Positions 11,525-23,146 of a stretch of 64,000 nt of DNA are shown piece by piece. The translations under genes and the position numbers were made by a program. The notes under the pieces are model-generated. The model had not been told where the DNA came from. It worked only from the letters and a program-made list of their open reading frames with translations, and did no database searches. Source of the stretch: Stereum hirsutum FP-91666 SS1 (lineage: Eukaryota > Basidiomycota > Agaricomycetes > Russulales > Stereaceae); contig NW_006763134.1 in assembly GCF_000264905.1 (NCBI RefSeq), positions 2,507,013 through 2,571,012 of the forward strand. The letters run 5' to 3'. Positions within the stretch are counted from its first letter, which is position 1; each line of letters opens with the position of its first letter.

Positions 11525-13243
11525 TCAATCTGACACCTCTCCGTCCAGACAAACCTTCGAAACAACACCCTCGAACGCCTGCACCTGAGTCTCCGTAATA
11601 TGACAGTCGACGAATTGCAGCTCCGCCAAGCCCCCTCCAGTTCTATGATGAGGTGGGTCCGATTGGCTCGCGAGCCTACGAAGGACATCTAGAAGAAGTG
11701 CAGGTATACCAACCTCGCCTTCGCCTTCGCCGAGTAAGTCCTCATCGCCCACGATGACCGTAGCTGCATTCATCGATTCAAGAGGTAAGGGGTTCCCGAC
11801 GTGGGTTTCTCGAAAGTCCCACGAGAGGAGATAGAGGGTGGTCAGGCGCGGGAGCGGGCATGTTGCGCCGAATGTCTCGAGCCACTCTTCAGATGCGGCT
11901 GAAGACGAGAGTACTCCTGCTAAAAGAGCGAGGATCGGCAGAGACTCCTTCGACCGAAGTACCAACCTCTCAACACCTGTCAATCGTCCCAGAAGCTTGA
12001 TCCAACGATTCGGTTCGGCGAGGCCAACTTGCTGGAGAACGACGTCTTGGACGGAGTCAAGATATAGACAATGACATATGGCATACACGATGGTGAATTC
12101 GTCCTCTGCCGGTGCAAGATCTACTAGGTCGAAATGGATGGTTAGTTGGGTTCCAGTGGCGAACGACTTCGGCTCATCACGAAGGGGGCCAACAAGACGC
12201 CCAGCGCCACATTTGAAAACAGGGACATCGGGGTAGTCCTCCGCGCAACCCACAGAGAAGAAGAGGGAACGTAGTTGAATAGTTGACATCCTCGGTATAG
12301 GATGTAGCATCGATGGGAAGTATTCCGCGACAGCTCGGCCGTCTACATCTTCGGTGTGCGTGATCGCGTAGAAGACTTTGGCGTGCGGAGAAATCTTGAG
12401 TTGTTTCGTGAAAGATGCACAAGCGTGACTTTGTGCGCTGATTTCGAGGTGGGTGAGTTTCGGAAGGTCGATGACAGACGCTCTCCCAGCGTCTAGGGGC
12501 CAGGAGGGATCGGAAGAGAAGTATGGGAGGACATTGTGAAGGACAAGTGTTTCTAGCCGATTGCGGATGCGGTAGATCGCGGACCAGACAATGTCCAAGC
12601 CAGTGGAACATCCCGGGCGTGACAGTCTTAACTCCGTCAGATTATCCAGAATGCGTGACTGAAGAAGGTTCTTGGAAGATAACCGGCCTTCGATACAGAG
12701 AGAACGGAGTCTGGGTGTGTCTGAGGCAAACAGATTGCGGGGGATATCGAGGACTGGCGATGGGTTACATAGTTTAAGACTGAATGTCTCTAGGAGAGGG
12801 GCAGAGTGAGAGAATGGACCGTTGAAGAGGGTCGGTGTATCGCCTCGCTTGACTCTCAGACGCAAGTATTTAACACGATGTAAAAGGGAGATAAGAGGCA
12901 TCATTGCCGATATGCCTTTTTTGTCATCGAGATGTATAAGCATAAGAGGTGCGTCGCGAGTGCGGGTAAGCATTTCGTAGCGCCAGTGGTCATTTTCTAC
13001 CCAGATGTTCGACCACAGGTTGGCGGCACCAAGAGCCACTGCGCGCCACTGCTGGCAGACCTGCGAGACATGGATGAGTGACCGAATGTCATTGATATCA
13101 CTTGTTCGTTGATAGGTTTGCCAATGACCATCAATGCTAACTGGAATCTCTGCTGCAGCCGCCAATGGTGCAACATCGTGAAAGATCAAGCGTAGGATAT
13201 CGTCCGGAATTCGAGGATACGGATAGAGGCAGCTCGAAGCCAT
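11525..13243 (-). CDS. F-box protein, intronless, 572 residues
   Basis: The N-terminus carries the F-box core IPDDILRLIF (residues 11-20), which in this family binds Skp1 in an SCF ubiquitin ligase. A conserved SQVCQQWRAVALGAANLW stretch follows, typical of mushroom F-box families. The rest has weak leucine-rich spacing (NLTELRLSRPG, LPKLTHLEIS) and no recognised target domain. The start is the first ATG, placing the F-box where it usually lies. The start codon is 165 bp from the left end of a MULE transposon, so most of its upstream region is now transposon sequence. A decayed inverted copy lies downstream. The target protein is unknown. Confidence 0.85.
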   Translation of the reverse strand: MASSCLYPYPRIPDDILRLIFHDVAPLAAAAEIPVSIDGHWQTYQRTSDINDIRSLIHVSQVCQQWRAVALGAANLWSNIWVENDHWRYEMLTRTRDAPLMLIHLDDKKGISAMMPLISLLHRVKYLRLRVKRGDTPTLFNGPFSHSAPLLETFSLKLCNPSPVLDIPRNLFASDTPRLRSLCIEGRLSSKNLLQSRILDNLTELRLSRPGCSTGLDIVWSAIYRIRNRLETLVLHNVLPYFSSDPSWPLDAGRASVIDLPKLTHLEISAQSHACASFTKQLKISPHAKVFYAITHTEDVDGRAVAEYFPSMLHPIPRMSTIQLRSLFFSVGCAEDYPDVPVFKCGAGRLVGPLRDEPKSFATGTQLTIHFDLVDLAPAEDEFTIVYAICHCLYLDSVQDVVLQQVGLAEPNRWIKLLGRLTGVERLVLRSKESLPILALLAGVLSSSAASEEWLETFGATCPLPRLTTLYLLSWDFRETHVGNPLPLESMNAATVIVGDEDLLGEGEGEVGIPALLLDVLRRLASQSDPPHHRTGGGLAELQFVDCHITETQVQAFEGVVSKVCLDGEVSD

Positions 13244-13399
13244 TGTGGCGGAGGGTGTTTAGAGCTTGTGTATGGGGATCATGGAGGAAAATAGACGACA
13301 GCGGTCGATGATGAGCCATTCTGGTGCCTGCAAGCTATGTACAAGAAATAACATACCTGAGGATTGATTCGTGTTGGTCGAGACAAAGGCGCTCAGAGC

Positions 13400-13408
13400 C
13401 GAATCCGG
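13400..13408. repeat. Left target-site duplication of the MULE (CGAATCCGG)
   Basis: Nine bases identical to 16884-16892, directly flanking the terminal inverted repeat. Nine bp is the usual target duplication of Mutator-like elements. Confidence 0.93.
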
Positions 13409-13538
13409 GGATGGTGAGCCCGCACAAGCAACTTCCTTTCTCGGATGTGCCCCGCGCGTTGGCTCTCGGCCGCTTCCGATGTCCCGTCGCGCTCTCGACT
13501 TTGCATATCGCTCGACTTAGCCACAATTTAGCCTCGGC
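13409..13538. repeat. Left terminal inverted repeat of the MULE
   Basis: It starts GGATGGTGAGCCCGCACAAG and matches the reverse complement of 16754-16883 at 128 of 130 positions by eye. Weaker similarity continues about 10 bp further in. Confidence 0.93.
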
Positions 13539-13624
13539 CGCTCACTCTCTTTGCTTGCACCATTATATATCTTCTTGCTTTTGTATTCTACTGGTGTAAA
13601 GCTGAAAGCAATGGTAAATGTACT

Positions 13625-16600
13625 CTAGTCCTTTGAATACGACTGATGCCTCTTCGCGGATCCCTTCTCCGGTGATGGAGGCTCTAGTGCGGCACGTTTC
13701 CGTCGAAGTCGCTCCGTACCTGACGGCTTTGGGCCACTGTGGCGACCGTCTATACCGGTGTCCGTTATACTATGGCTGTCTCTACCTCCAGGGAATACTG
13801 GTGCACTCAGAACCGGCTTTTCTGGCAACGCTAAAGGCAAACTGGAGGCCTCAGCTTTGTCGCTAGTGGCACTGATCTTCATGATCCTGTCAAGCTGGTC
13901 GGCAAGCATTGTGATATGCTCTCGAGCGTCCGCGGCTTTCTTCATGTCGTCCGGTGAGAGTTCCCCCTCTAACTCCTTCAAGTACCCGCCCAGCTGACCA
14001 AGTCTTGGCGCCACACTCGTGAGATCGAATAGAACGCGTGCCAGCGTCTGTTGTTCGATGGCTCGGCGAGCGTTCCCATGCTCATCGAGGGCCGTGAATA
14101 AGAACTCGTCCTCTTCCCCAGCGTCCGTCGCCACGCTCTCCAGATCGCTCTCAATCTCCTCTTCGTCTTCGTCTGCGCCCTCGTCTTCGTCTCCTTCTAT
14201 CTCTTCAAACAGGGTATCGTTGGCTTCTTGCGCTGTGGCGTCAATCACTGAGGCATCAATACCACGAGCAGGGGATGTTGATGCATCGGCAGGAGAGACC
14301 GCAAGGGCTGCGTGTGCGGAAGAGTCCTTCAATCTGCTTGAGAGGTTCGCGGCTTGGTGCGCTCGAGCTTCTTCTTCGGATGCTGGTAAGCTGACAATGG
14401 GCGTGTGTGGGTGCGTAGCTCGGAAAGCGTCCAACCGGAGCAGCGCTGCACGAAGATGCTTGCATGCTCCGCCAATGCGTGCGAAGTCAGGACATGAGCA
14501 CGATGCGAATCCGTCAAGAGAAAGTGTGATGGAGTACAAGGACGGGTGGAGGTCGTATATAGTTGCGTATGCAGAGTAGCACGAGAAAAGAAAGGTGCGC
14601 GTGTGCTCTTCGTACGTGGGCTGACTGATTTGATCGTGTTGGAGAAGGTCGACAGCTGATTGCTGACGAGTTTCGTCTACGGATAGGTATGCGACCGGAT
14701 GCAGGAATGCTTGACGCGACTTATCGCGAAGACCTTTCACGAGAGCGGCTCCACCGGGAAGCGAAAGGAGAAGATGATCCCATCGTGCGTCCTCTTCCCT
14801 TTCGAGGGTGCGCTGCTCGAAGATAGCCGGTAAGATCTTCTGGATCAGGAGTTTGATGAGGATGTCGATTCGGAGACGGCGGTTACCGCGCTGCCAACGA
14901 CGGAGATGTCGTCGCTTTAGAACACCGTTGAATGACTCAAGATGGTTCGTCGTGGTGAGTACCCCCTCGATCTCGCATTCGAGTAGAACAGCGGCATATC
15001 GACGTCCGTATTCCGACCAGCTCCTCCACAAGGATTCGTCCTTCATCCAGTAACCCTCGCCAAGGTACGTGAGATGGTCCAACCCATTTTTCGCAACTGA
15101 CGGATGATCCTGTTCCATCCCCTCCAGGAAAGCTCTCTCCTTCGCCAGCAGCTCCTTCGCCTGGTTAAAGTCCGTTGTGGATGCAAGTTCCGCTTCGACG
15201 CGTGACATGCGGGCCTTGACAGACATATGGACAGGTGATTTTCCTCGTAAGAGCTTGTTACGGTGGTTTCGCCATGACTGACGGAGGTGAAACTTGCAGA
15301 TCAGCAACCATATATTTGGAAAGACTTGTGCGAGAGCGTTTCGCTCCATGAGGTCGGTATCGGTGATGGCGACGGCTGGGGAAAATCCTTCACCATTACG
15401 CTTTCCGAGGGTACCACGCCACTTCGAAAGAAGCTTTGCGAGGATCTCGGTATTGTAACCTGCGGCTGTGTGGCGATTTCCAGATGGAGCTGAGAATAGA
15501 AACAGCGCCAAAGGTTCGCCCCTCCGTTTCTCGTCCAGCCCCATCAGTATAAAGAGAAGTAGTTTCTTCTCACTGACTCCGAACGTTCCATCTAGCATTA
15601 TCTGACTTTTGTGCCCGTGCGCCCACGCCGCCTCCTTCATCGCCTTCGTCGCAATGCAAACCTCGAAGCGATCACCCACTTGCGCTCGAGCCGAATAGTG
15701 GAATACCGCGGCTGCGATATCCGCGTTATAACGCGGTGAGTCCTTGTCCAGCCATTCGTCCACGTTGATGTGGGCCGCTTCTGTCACGTTGACACCGTGG
15801 AGGCGGTTGTACTGACGATACAACGAACGTGTGTCATGCCGCTTTATGAGCCAGCGGTAAGCAGAACCACTCTTTCGTAGATCTGAAGGCTGTTCGGGGT
15901 ACAAGGACTGACGGAACATAGCCTTATTCTTCTCCATAATACCGTCCAAATTAACTCCTTCGGCGAGCTGCCGGAGAGCGACGGCGAAGACGGACGGATG
16001 AAGCGGTCGGGTGGGAATCGAAGTGTACTCAGCATCTAAGCACGGTTTGTTATGTTCCACCAAGCCACGTATACGAAGGATCTTCTGGGTCTCCGCAACA
16101 TAGGTGAGTTCAACGTGCGCGGGGCATTCTGTGAAAGGTAGCGGGTTCTTTCGAGACTTTGTGCCTGCAGCGGAATGGTTATAACCGCATGCACTGTAAA
16201 TCAGTTAGTTGACCTATTCTGTCTTGCCATGATTATGTTTGCACACACCACTGATATAAGACTCTCCAGGTCTTTTCCTTGTTCTGACCACTGGGTTGGC
16301 TCCATCTCGTATGCCAGCGGTTCGTCAGTGACTCCCGCGAGTCCGTGTCCAAGCCCAACGAGGCAAGGAGGGCTGCAGCGCTCAATTGGTCATCCTGGTC
16401 AAGACAGCGATAGAGGTGTTCGAATGCGAGACCCGCCAGGTATAGACGCTCAATCTCCGAGCGTTGACATTCTGTGGGACGAAGGTGGTCGAGATAGATT
16501 TGGGCGCCGACGCGACGCGACGAAAGATCAACATGGGCGCCGCTCGCCTCTAGGGGTGTCACGATGATGAAGGGATCCTTGCGAGATTTTTTGTTGGGCT

Positions 16601-16649
16601 TTTTGCTGGACTTTACGCTGTGCTGGGCAGAGGGAGTAGTGGTAGACAT
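13625..16649 (-). CDS. MULE-family transposase with SWIM zinc finger
   Basis: Two exons, 16249-16649 and 13625-16193, give 989 residues. Order of parts: a basic N-terminus; a Cys/His cluster spanning the splice (CACGYNHSAAGT, then CPAHVE and EHNKPC), resembling the DNA-binding finger of FAR1/MULE proteins; the MULE DDE core with MLDGTFGVS (first Asp), AITDTDLMERNALAQVFPN (second Asp, followed by CKFH) and TTTNHLESFNG (Glu); a SWIM zinc finger, CSCPDFARIGGACKHLRAA; then an acidic Ser/Glu-rich tail. The core residues and frame are intact. It would cut and paste the surrounding element by binding its inverted repeats. The gene lies wholly between the two repeats. Confidence 0.93.
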
Positions 16650-16753
16650 CTTTTTTGAGGCTTGTCAGGGAGCAACAAGTATTCAATTCGTTTCAAAGGG
16701 ACAAAATATGCTACGGATCAAATGTTTCTCATATTTCATAAAGAGCCTGAGTG

Positions 16754-16883
16754 GCCGAGGCTAAATTGTGGCAAAGTCGAGCGATATGCAAAGTCGAGAG
16801 CGCGGCGGGACATCGGAAGCGGCCGAGAGCCAACGCGCGGGGCACATCCGAGAAAGGAAGTTGCTTGTGCGGGCTCACCATCC
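16754..16883. repeat. Right terminal inverted repeat of the MULE
   Basis: Reverse complement of the left repeat with two mismatches in 130 bp. The outer end is CCATCC, immediately followed by the target duplication. Confidence 0.93.
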
Positions 16884-16892
16884 CGAATCCGG
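16884..16892. repeat. Right target-site duplication of the MULE (CGAATCCGG)
   Basis: Identical to 13400-13408. It leaves only 145 bp between this site and the BUB3 start codon. Confidence 0.93.
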
Positions 16893-17037
16893 ACTCAGAG
16901 TCGACGGCAGTTGCGGATCACGTGGCATAGATCAAATGGACAGCTGTGGCGAAGTTCGAACCGCGTCTTCCTTGCTCTTGCCACTCATCAACCGCCATAT
17001 CTTACCCATCCCTGTTCTTGTTCGTATTCGATACTCG

Positions 17038-18590
17038 ATGTCTGGTATGTCCATCGTTTGGTAAGGCCTCAAACTCTACTGAACTATTGTGATCATACAG
17101 AGCAAATCGAGCTCTCCTCGCCACCATTTGACGGCATCTCATCCGTTCGTTTCTCACCAAAAGACCCGAACCAGCTTCTCGTTGCCTCTTGGGATGCAGT
17201 ACGCCTATCATTTCTTCACAATATCCTGCGAGAATACATTCTGACTGTGCAATAGACAGTACGCTATTACGATGTTGCCGCTAACGAGCAAAAATGCAAG
17301 TTCGACCATCGAGCGGCGGTATTAGCAGTGACTTGGGCGCCTGACGCGACAAGAGCGTTCAGCGGAGGGCTGGAGACACATGTCAGAGAGTACGTACCAA
17401 ACTCATTTCTTCATGTATGTTTCCAGCTGACAGGGGTGTTGGCCATGTCGCGTTCAGACTTGAGCTTGAGACGGAAAAGATTCACCATCTGGGTCAACAC
17501 ACAGATTCAGTATCCAGCATGAACTTCTCCTCAGAAACCAGTGCATTCTTCTCCAGCTATTGCGCCAATCGTTGACTCTAACTGACCGATACTCATTTTT
17601 GTTACTTTGCGAAACTACAGACCAACTCATCACCGGCTCTTGGGACCGTACTGTTCGATTCTGGGACCCACGCGCCTCGACACCAGAACAGAGCAAGCAC
17701 GACCTCCCAGAGCGCGTCTACTTCATGGACCTCGCGCAGAACCGCCTCGTCGTCGCGATGGCCAGTCGACTGTTCCACATTTACGACATCCGGAATATGA
17801 AGCAGCCCGAGCAGACGAGGGAGAGCAGTTTGAAGTATATGACAAGGGCGTTGGCTTGTATGACGGACGGACAAGGCGAGTTCCTTTTTTTCTTTGTGAA
17901 GCTGGTACCACTGGTGGTTGGGAAAGGTTATGGCGGAGCATTGAATGATGGTACTGACCTTCTCGTGGGCATGTGTGGCGGTGGCGCATTTTACAGGATT
18001 CGCAACCGCGAGCGTGGAGGGACGGATAGCTGTCGAGTTCATTGATCCCAGTCCAGAAGTTCAGAGCAAAAAGTATGCGTTCAAATGTCATCGACAAACG
18101 ATCGACGACGTAGACCACGTCTATCCCGTCAATTCTCTCGCCTTCCATCCAGTGTACGTGTCTCCCTCTCTTTTTCGTTCCCCTCCTAGTGGCATCGAAA
18201 TATCTCTCATTCTGCCGAACCCGTCTCAGATACAACACCTTCGCATCTTCCGGATCAGACGGAACCGTCTCTATTTGGGACCATAAGGTCAAAAAACGTC
18301 TCCGTCAATACCCACGATACAACACGGCCATACCCGCCATCGACTTCAATTGCGACGGAACCAAGCTTGCCATCGGGGTAAGTTACAACTGGGATAATGG
18401 GGACGAGGAGGCGAAGAAATTGAGTAACACGGAGAGGCCAGCCGTGTTTGTGAGGACGGTTGGGGATGAGGTTAAGGTTCGTTTCTTCAACTAGCTGTTT
18501 ACGGTGGTGGTGTGTGGTTATCGCTGACTGTCTCTTGCTGTGAATTTTGGGCCCTGGTTGATGTAGCCGAAGGGATGGACGGGCAGTTAG
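17038..18590 (+). CDS. BUB3: Mitotic checkpoint protein Bub3 (WD40)
   Basis: Eight exons: 17038-17044, 17101-17198, 17256-17389, 17458-17540, 17621-17875, 17997-18153, 18230-18476, 18567-18590; 334 residues, close to the usual Bub3 length. WD40 blades are plain: [40 protein letters not shown]. The Bub3-specific segment [20 protein letters not shown] precedes FKCHR, and the C-terminus is VKPKGWTGS. The first exon is only 7 nt (ATG plus 4) and the last 24 nt. The fifth intron appears to use a GC donor (AAG|GCGAGT at 17876), because only this joins CAA-G to GA-TTC in frame. Bub3 binds Bub1/Mad3 at kinetochores in the spindle assembly checkpoint. A MULE ends 154 bp upstream of the start codon. 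Confidence 0.95.
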
Positions 18591-20567
18591 ACATGATGTT
18601 GGACGTATGTAGGTCTTTTGTCTTCCGTGTCAAAGGGACATTCCGCCTGTGTCCCGCTCTTCAATGCTTTTTGTACATCAGACATTTCACATTACGATGG
18701 AGGCCACCAAAGAGCCAAACGTCGAGGCACTTTGCAATTTTTTGCGATCCCACAAGGGCAAACGTGACTTTGGCAAGTTCGGTGACGGCCGGGTGAAATC
18801 GGGCTCTGCGGAGTTCGAATTATTTTCCCGCCTCTGCACAACTTCTGCACCACCCGAAACAACTCTACAATTTTATGGCAGCTCAAATTTGTTCGCCTTC
18901 TTCGTTTTCTGCTTTCATCCTTGTTGTCATTGGTGGTGAAGCGGTAGTCCCACCTCACACCGTCTCAGTCGTTCATCCCACCAGGGGACAGAGAACGGTA
19001 TTGACCACTACCTCTCCCAGCGCTAGTGGATTGTCTGTCACGATCAGCATCTCGGGGCGGCTGCTCTGCCTTGCCGTCAGCTCAAAGGTCTGCTATCTCT
19101 CGAGCGACAGCACTGGACATCCTTGGTACTCTCTTCGTTTCGACTCACGCAAACTTTTTCTGGACGGCGTCGAATGTATGTGACCGATCCGGTTGAAGGA
19201 TCCTGCCAGTGTAGAGTCGTTACTAGAAACCCTACACCGCGAGGGGCTTATGCGTATAACTTACAACCAACAAATGCTCGCCACCCGTCTCATGTGTGCG
19301 TAAATAACCTCCAATAACGTGCCGAGTGTGGTGAGCATGGCATCCGTTTCATTCTCATCATCTACATTGAAGGGCCCCCAACTCTTTCATAAAGCTATGT
19401 GATCGGTCAATCATCATGGGGATAATCATGACTGCAAACCCACGGCTGGACTTTTCGTGGCTTTGGTGCTACTATTTTCCCGCTTTTTCACTCTTCTTTG
19501 CGAAGGCCCCGTACTTCTTGCATATCGGGTCTTGACCTGTTCATGATGTGCACAATCATGCCTTCTCTCTACTCAAACGGCCTAACGCCAATGCCGTCGT
19601 AACTTTCGCCCTCATGCCTCGTTCTTCATCGCTTATAATGAGAGCGTCCAAGATGGAGATGATCGTGTTCCCAGTGCTTTATTTTACTCCCGTAGAATTA
19701 CTCGCCTTGACTCTTACCGAAGTTGTCTCCGCTGCACTTCCAAAAATGATACTTGATGCAGATATCACACGGCTGGTACATATCGTAGGTACTGAAATAT
19801 CGTGAAAACGGTTCTCCGTACGTGTCATCCCATCTCATTTGCCTAATAGATAGTGACCTTCTGCCCGAGTAGATTTCATGAGACTGCCTGTGCAAAAGTG
19901 GTATGTCATGCAGAACTCTGTGATCGTCGTATAAGTCCCACACTCACGTCTTTGCATTCTCACACTCCAGTATGTTCCTGACTCCCGCCTCAGAACCCGA
20001 TCAAAATCCTGTCTTTCCTGATTCTGCTGCAACGGGGATACCGAGCTGCCCTTGATCCGGATCGGACTACACGCGGCGACCTCACGGTAGGGACAAGACA
20101 GTGAATACCCACGCCATCATCCCTTACCAATCCCTTACCGAGGTGACAGGTCTCACCATGTATTCCTACGCTCCGTATAAGGAAATTCTATGTTTTCCCC
20201 CAATCGTTGCGTCTCCCGCCTTGATAGGTGCCTAGTTTTGATGATCTTTCTTCTGCAGTGATTCTCAGCAACGTCTCTCTCCTTGGGTATGCACGTATCC
20301 TCAATTTTCTCGGCCGCCGAGCGTTGTCGTGAATCATCAAGTGGCTTTTCAGTGAAGAGAAGAGCCTTCGTGTCCGTGGCGCTGATGCTGTGCGAACATT
20401 CTAAATGATCCAGGGAGCCTCATCCGTCCAATAATATCACACTAGTATTTCCATCAGTTTTGTGGATCCGTTGTGGATGGTACAAAGCCTTCGAGGTCGA
20501 CAGAGAATAACACAGCAGGTCTCAAATCGTCTCCCTTCGCATCTTTTTTTTTTTGACCCTGACTACC
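18591..20567. other. Long intergenic region, nothing recognised
   Basis: Several short frames (for example 18649-18939, 18875-19183, 19548-19805) were read in all phases. None gave a family motif or a consistent exon chain. The last few hundred bases presumably contain the promoter of the DUF6534 gene. Confidence 0.45.
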
Positions 20568-22709
20568 ATGCCGAGTCTTTTTCCTCTAGACGATACGCTC
20601 GGTATCACGTTCATCGGAATCTTGCTCTCGGCCATGTACGTCGTCGCTGATGAAGAGTGTATTCTCATCTGACAGTGGCAATCTGAATATTCATAGTATA
20701 TTCGGGATAACAACTCTTCAAGCGTACATGTATTACACTCGGTATTCTGAAAATGATCGTCTCGCGTTCAAGTTAATGGTCCGTTCATTTCGACTTTCAA
20801 AGGGTATCAGGCTCATGCTGTTATTCTCTTGACTATAGGTGGCTTCTTTAATGCAAGTAGACCCTCTTCCTGCGCGGGTGAAACCTATTACTCAGTTCGG
20901 GCTCAGGTCGCTGGATGCATTTCATGAGGCATTGATCATAATATACTTCTATCATTACGCGATCACCAACTTTGGGGATTATGATGCTCTTCAGCAATCT
21001 ACCTGGTACGTCCTGATGTCGTCCAGGGATACAAGTACTGAAGCCCACATGGACCACAGGAGCGTACTGGTGCGCATTTCGGCTTAGCAGACATGACACA
21101 ATATCACTGACCGTTGCCCAAAGATCGAGGTTCCCATCACTGTAGGTACTTTATCATCAACCTCCGGCTGAGCATTCACTGATTGATGTCGTAGATACTG
21201 ATGGGTACAATGATCCAACTGTGAGTGAAAGACGGTTTATGGCACGTCACAAATATCTAATCTACAAAACACATCTCCATCAGCTTCTTCGCCTGGAGAA
21301 TTTATCATCGTCAGCACGCAATTGATTTTAGCCTCCCCCGACGTTTGGCTAATATTCACCATGTATAGTCAGCAAAAAGAACCTTGTCATTCCCCTTGTC
21401 GTCGTCAGTGAATGGACTTTGACAAAAAGAGCAAGAACCATGCTGACGTCGTTATGATTTCTAGGCTATACTTGCTATAGCTGCTCTACGTGAGTTCCCC
21501 ATCCTTGCTTCAAGTGGTAATTTCAGCTGATAGATTCCAAATCTCATTCATCGACGTCAATTACTGAAGCACCGAGCGTTCGTCAGTAGCATATTCACTC
21601 TCTGTTCTGCTAACAAATTTCTTATCGTTACCGTTTCCTCATAGTATTCGTCACTACGGTGTAAGTAAAGCGCTGTCTTTTGAGATTTGAGCAACCCTTC
21701 ATCTCCTCTATTCGACGATAAACCATGTTTTAGATGGGGAAAAGAGCTTCTAGCCGCAACTGTTCTCGGAAAGGTGTGTCTGCATCCGATGAGTTCGTTT
21801 CCTGCCCACCTCATGGTTTTTGATACTACAGAAATGGACTATCTCGATTATCTCGCTCGAACTTACGGGAGATGTGATCATCATGTGTTCTATGATGTAT
21901 TACCTCCAAAAGACTAAAAGCACATTCACGGGGTAAGTCTCTGTCCAAGACGTCTTCCTCGAATGCTTACATATCTGACATCGCGGAATTGCTCATATAG
22001 CACGAACAAGATTTTGACCCGGATGATAACTTACTCCTTGAACACCTGTACGTATCACCAAAGTATACCTTTGCGCACTTATTGAACTCTCCCAACGAAC
22101 GGTCAGGCCTGCTCACCACGTATGTCTCCTCAGCAATGAACATGCTGTCATTCAACGGTGGCTAATATATCCTTCGTTCATCCAGAGTATTTGCGAGCCT
22201 AGCCCTGATCACAGTAAGGGCTTGTTTCATGATTCCCGCCAACTCGACTGACGCGGGGAAATATTCATAGTTCTTGACCTTACCTTCCAACCTTGTTTAC
22301 TCGCCTTTCTTCTTCATACTTGCCCGACGCAAGTCCATTCACGTCTACTACTAGCGCGACATTAAGCTGATCACAGCTTTCTACAGTCTACCCTTGCTCG
22401 TTCATATCCACGTACGTTTATAGCTCTCGCCACACTCGCTCTCTCGGGGGCTGACACCTCTCTGATCATGCTAGGCTTAACTCTCGTGATGGACTGCGCC
22501 AAGAGCTAAGCCATTCAGTACAGCTCGCCAGTCTGTCAAGTGGAGCTAGAAGTACGATGTCGCACTCGAGCAGGCCTTCTGTTCCGAAGCGATACAGTGT
22601 GGCCTTCACCGAGGCGCCAGAGGACGCAGCCGATCCAAGGCAGGAGGATGCACCATGGAACAAGGGCTTACCAAGAGTTCCTAGCAAGACCAACCTATCA
22701 ACTGAGTGA
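20568..22709 (+). CDS. DUF6534-type multi-pass membrane protein (copy 1)
   Basis: Mushroom-specific family with seven predicted membrane helices; function unknown. Recognised exons: 20568-20635 (MPSLFPLDDTLGITFIG), 20697-20778 (GITTLQAYMYYTRYSENDR), about 20839-21005 (SLDAFHEALIIIYFYHYAIT), then IEVPIT near 21126, ILMGTMIQL near 21195 and FFAWRIYHRQHAIDF near 21282. Later come KWTISIISLELTGDVIIM from about 21831, TNKILTRMITYSLNT near 22009, VFASLALIT, SNLVYSPFFFILAR, and LNSRDGLR to the stop at 22707-22709. The intron after FFFILAR begins GC (22329, GCAAGT). Phases close for most joins. Two are unresolved: whether 20860-20898 is a 39-nt intron, and the join after STW at 21005. The cytosolic tail is Ser/Pro-rich. 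A second, better resolved copy lies at 34772. Confidence 0.7.
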
Positions 22710-23146
22710 GGGAGTGTAGAGTTCAAATGGGTGGCATGAAGGGGGCGGCTAAATAGGGTATGCAGGACAACGAGTGCGCTGATAGGACAATGAATGCGCT
22801 TGCAGGGGTGTCACATCCATCGCATCTTTTCCTGGAATTTTGGGTCCGCAGGAGACAGAATGTGGATTTCATGTATGATATAGTGGTAGTATGTCCGCTT
22901 CTCGTTTTTTTACTCTTTTAGGTCGGCCAATTATGTGGTGTACTCCTATTTTACTTTGTGTCAGTGGCGCTGCCAACCCCTGAACGCGGCAGCTCCCGAA
23001 AATTGAAATCGCTTTTTTTGCGCTCCGCTCGACCCATTCCAAGTCGCCGCATTCGTCCTGCCATTGCACTCCGTTCCCTTGTCTTCGTTCAGTACGGCTC
23101 TCTCTTAGTTCATTATCGTAGACAAGGCTAGGATTCCCTTCGAAAC
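22710..23146. other. Intergenic, nothing recognised
   Basis: It separates two genes on the same strand. No motif was recognised. It must contain the 3' end of the DUF6534 transcript and the promoter of the MYND-finger gene. Confidence 0.5.

Larger units (their letters stand above)
13409..16883 (-). mobile_element. Complete Mutator-like (MULE) DNA transposon, 3475 bp
   Basis: It is bounded by terminal inverted repeats of at least 130 bp (13409-13538 and 16754-16883) that differ at only two positions, and by a perfect 9-bp target duplication. It carries one gene, an uninterrupted two-exon MULE transposase on the minus strand. Near-identical ends, an exact target duplication and an intact gene point to a recent, possibly still mobile insertion. 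It lies between the divergent F-box and BUB3 genes, within what was a promoter of about 310 bp. Confidence 0.95.

Noticed and set aside
18378..18383. GTAAGT within BUB3 exon 7
   Set aside because: The sequence on both sides matches Bub3 in one frame ([10 protein letters not shown]), so it is coding rather than a used donor.
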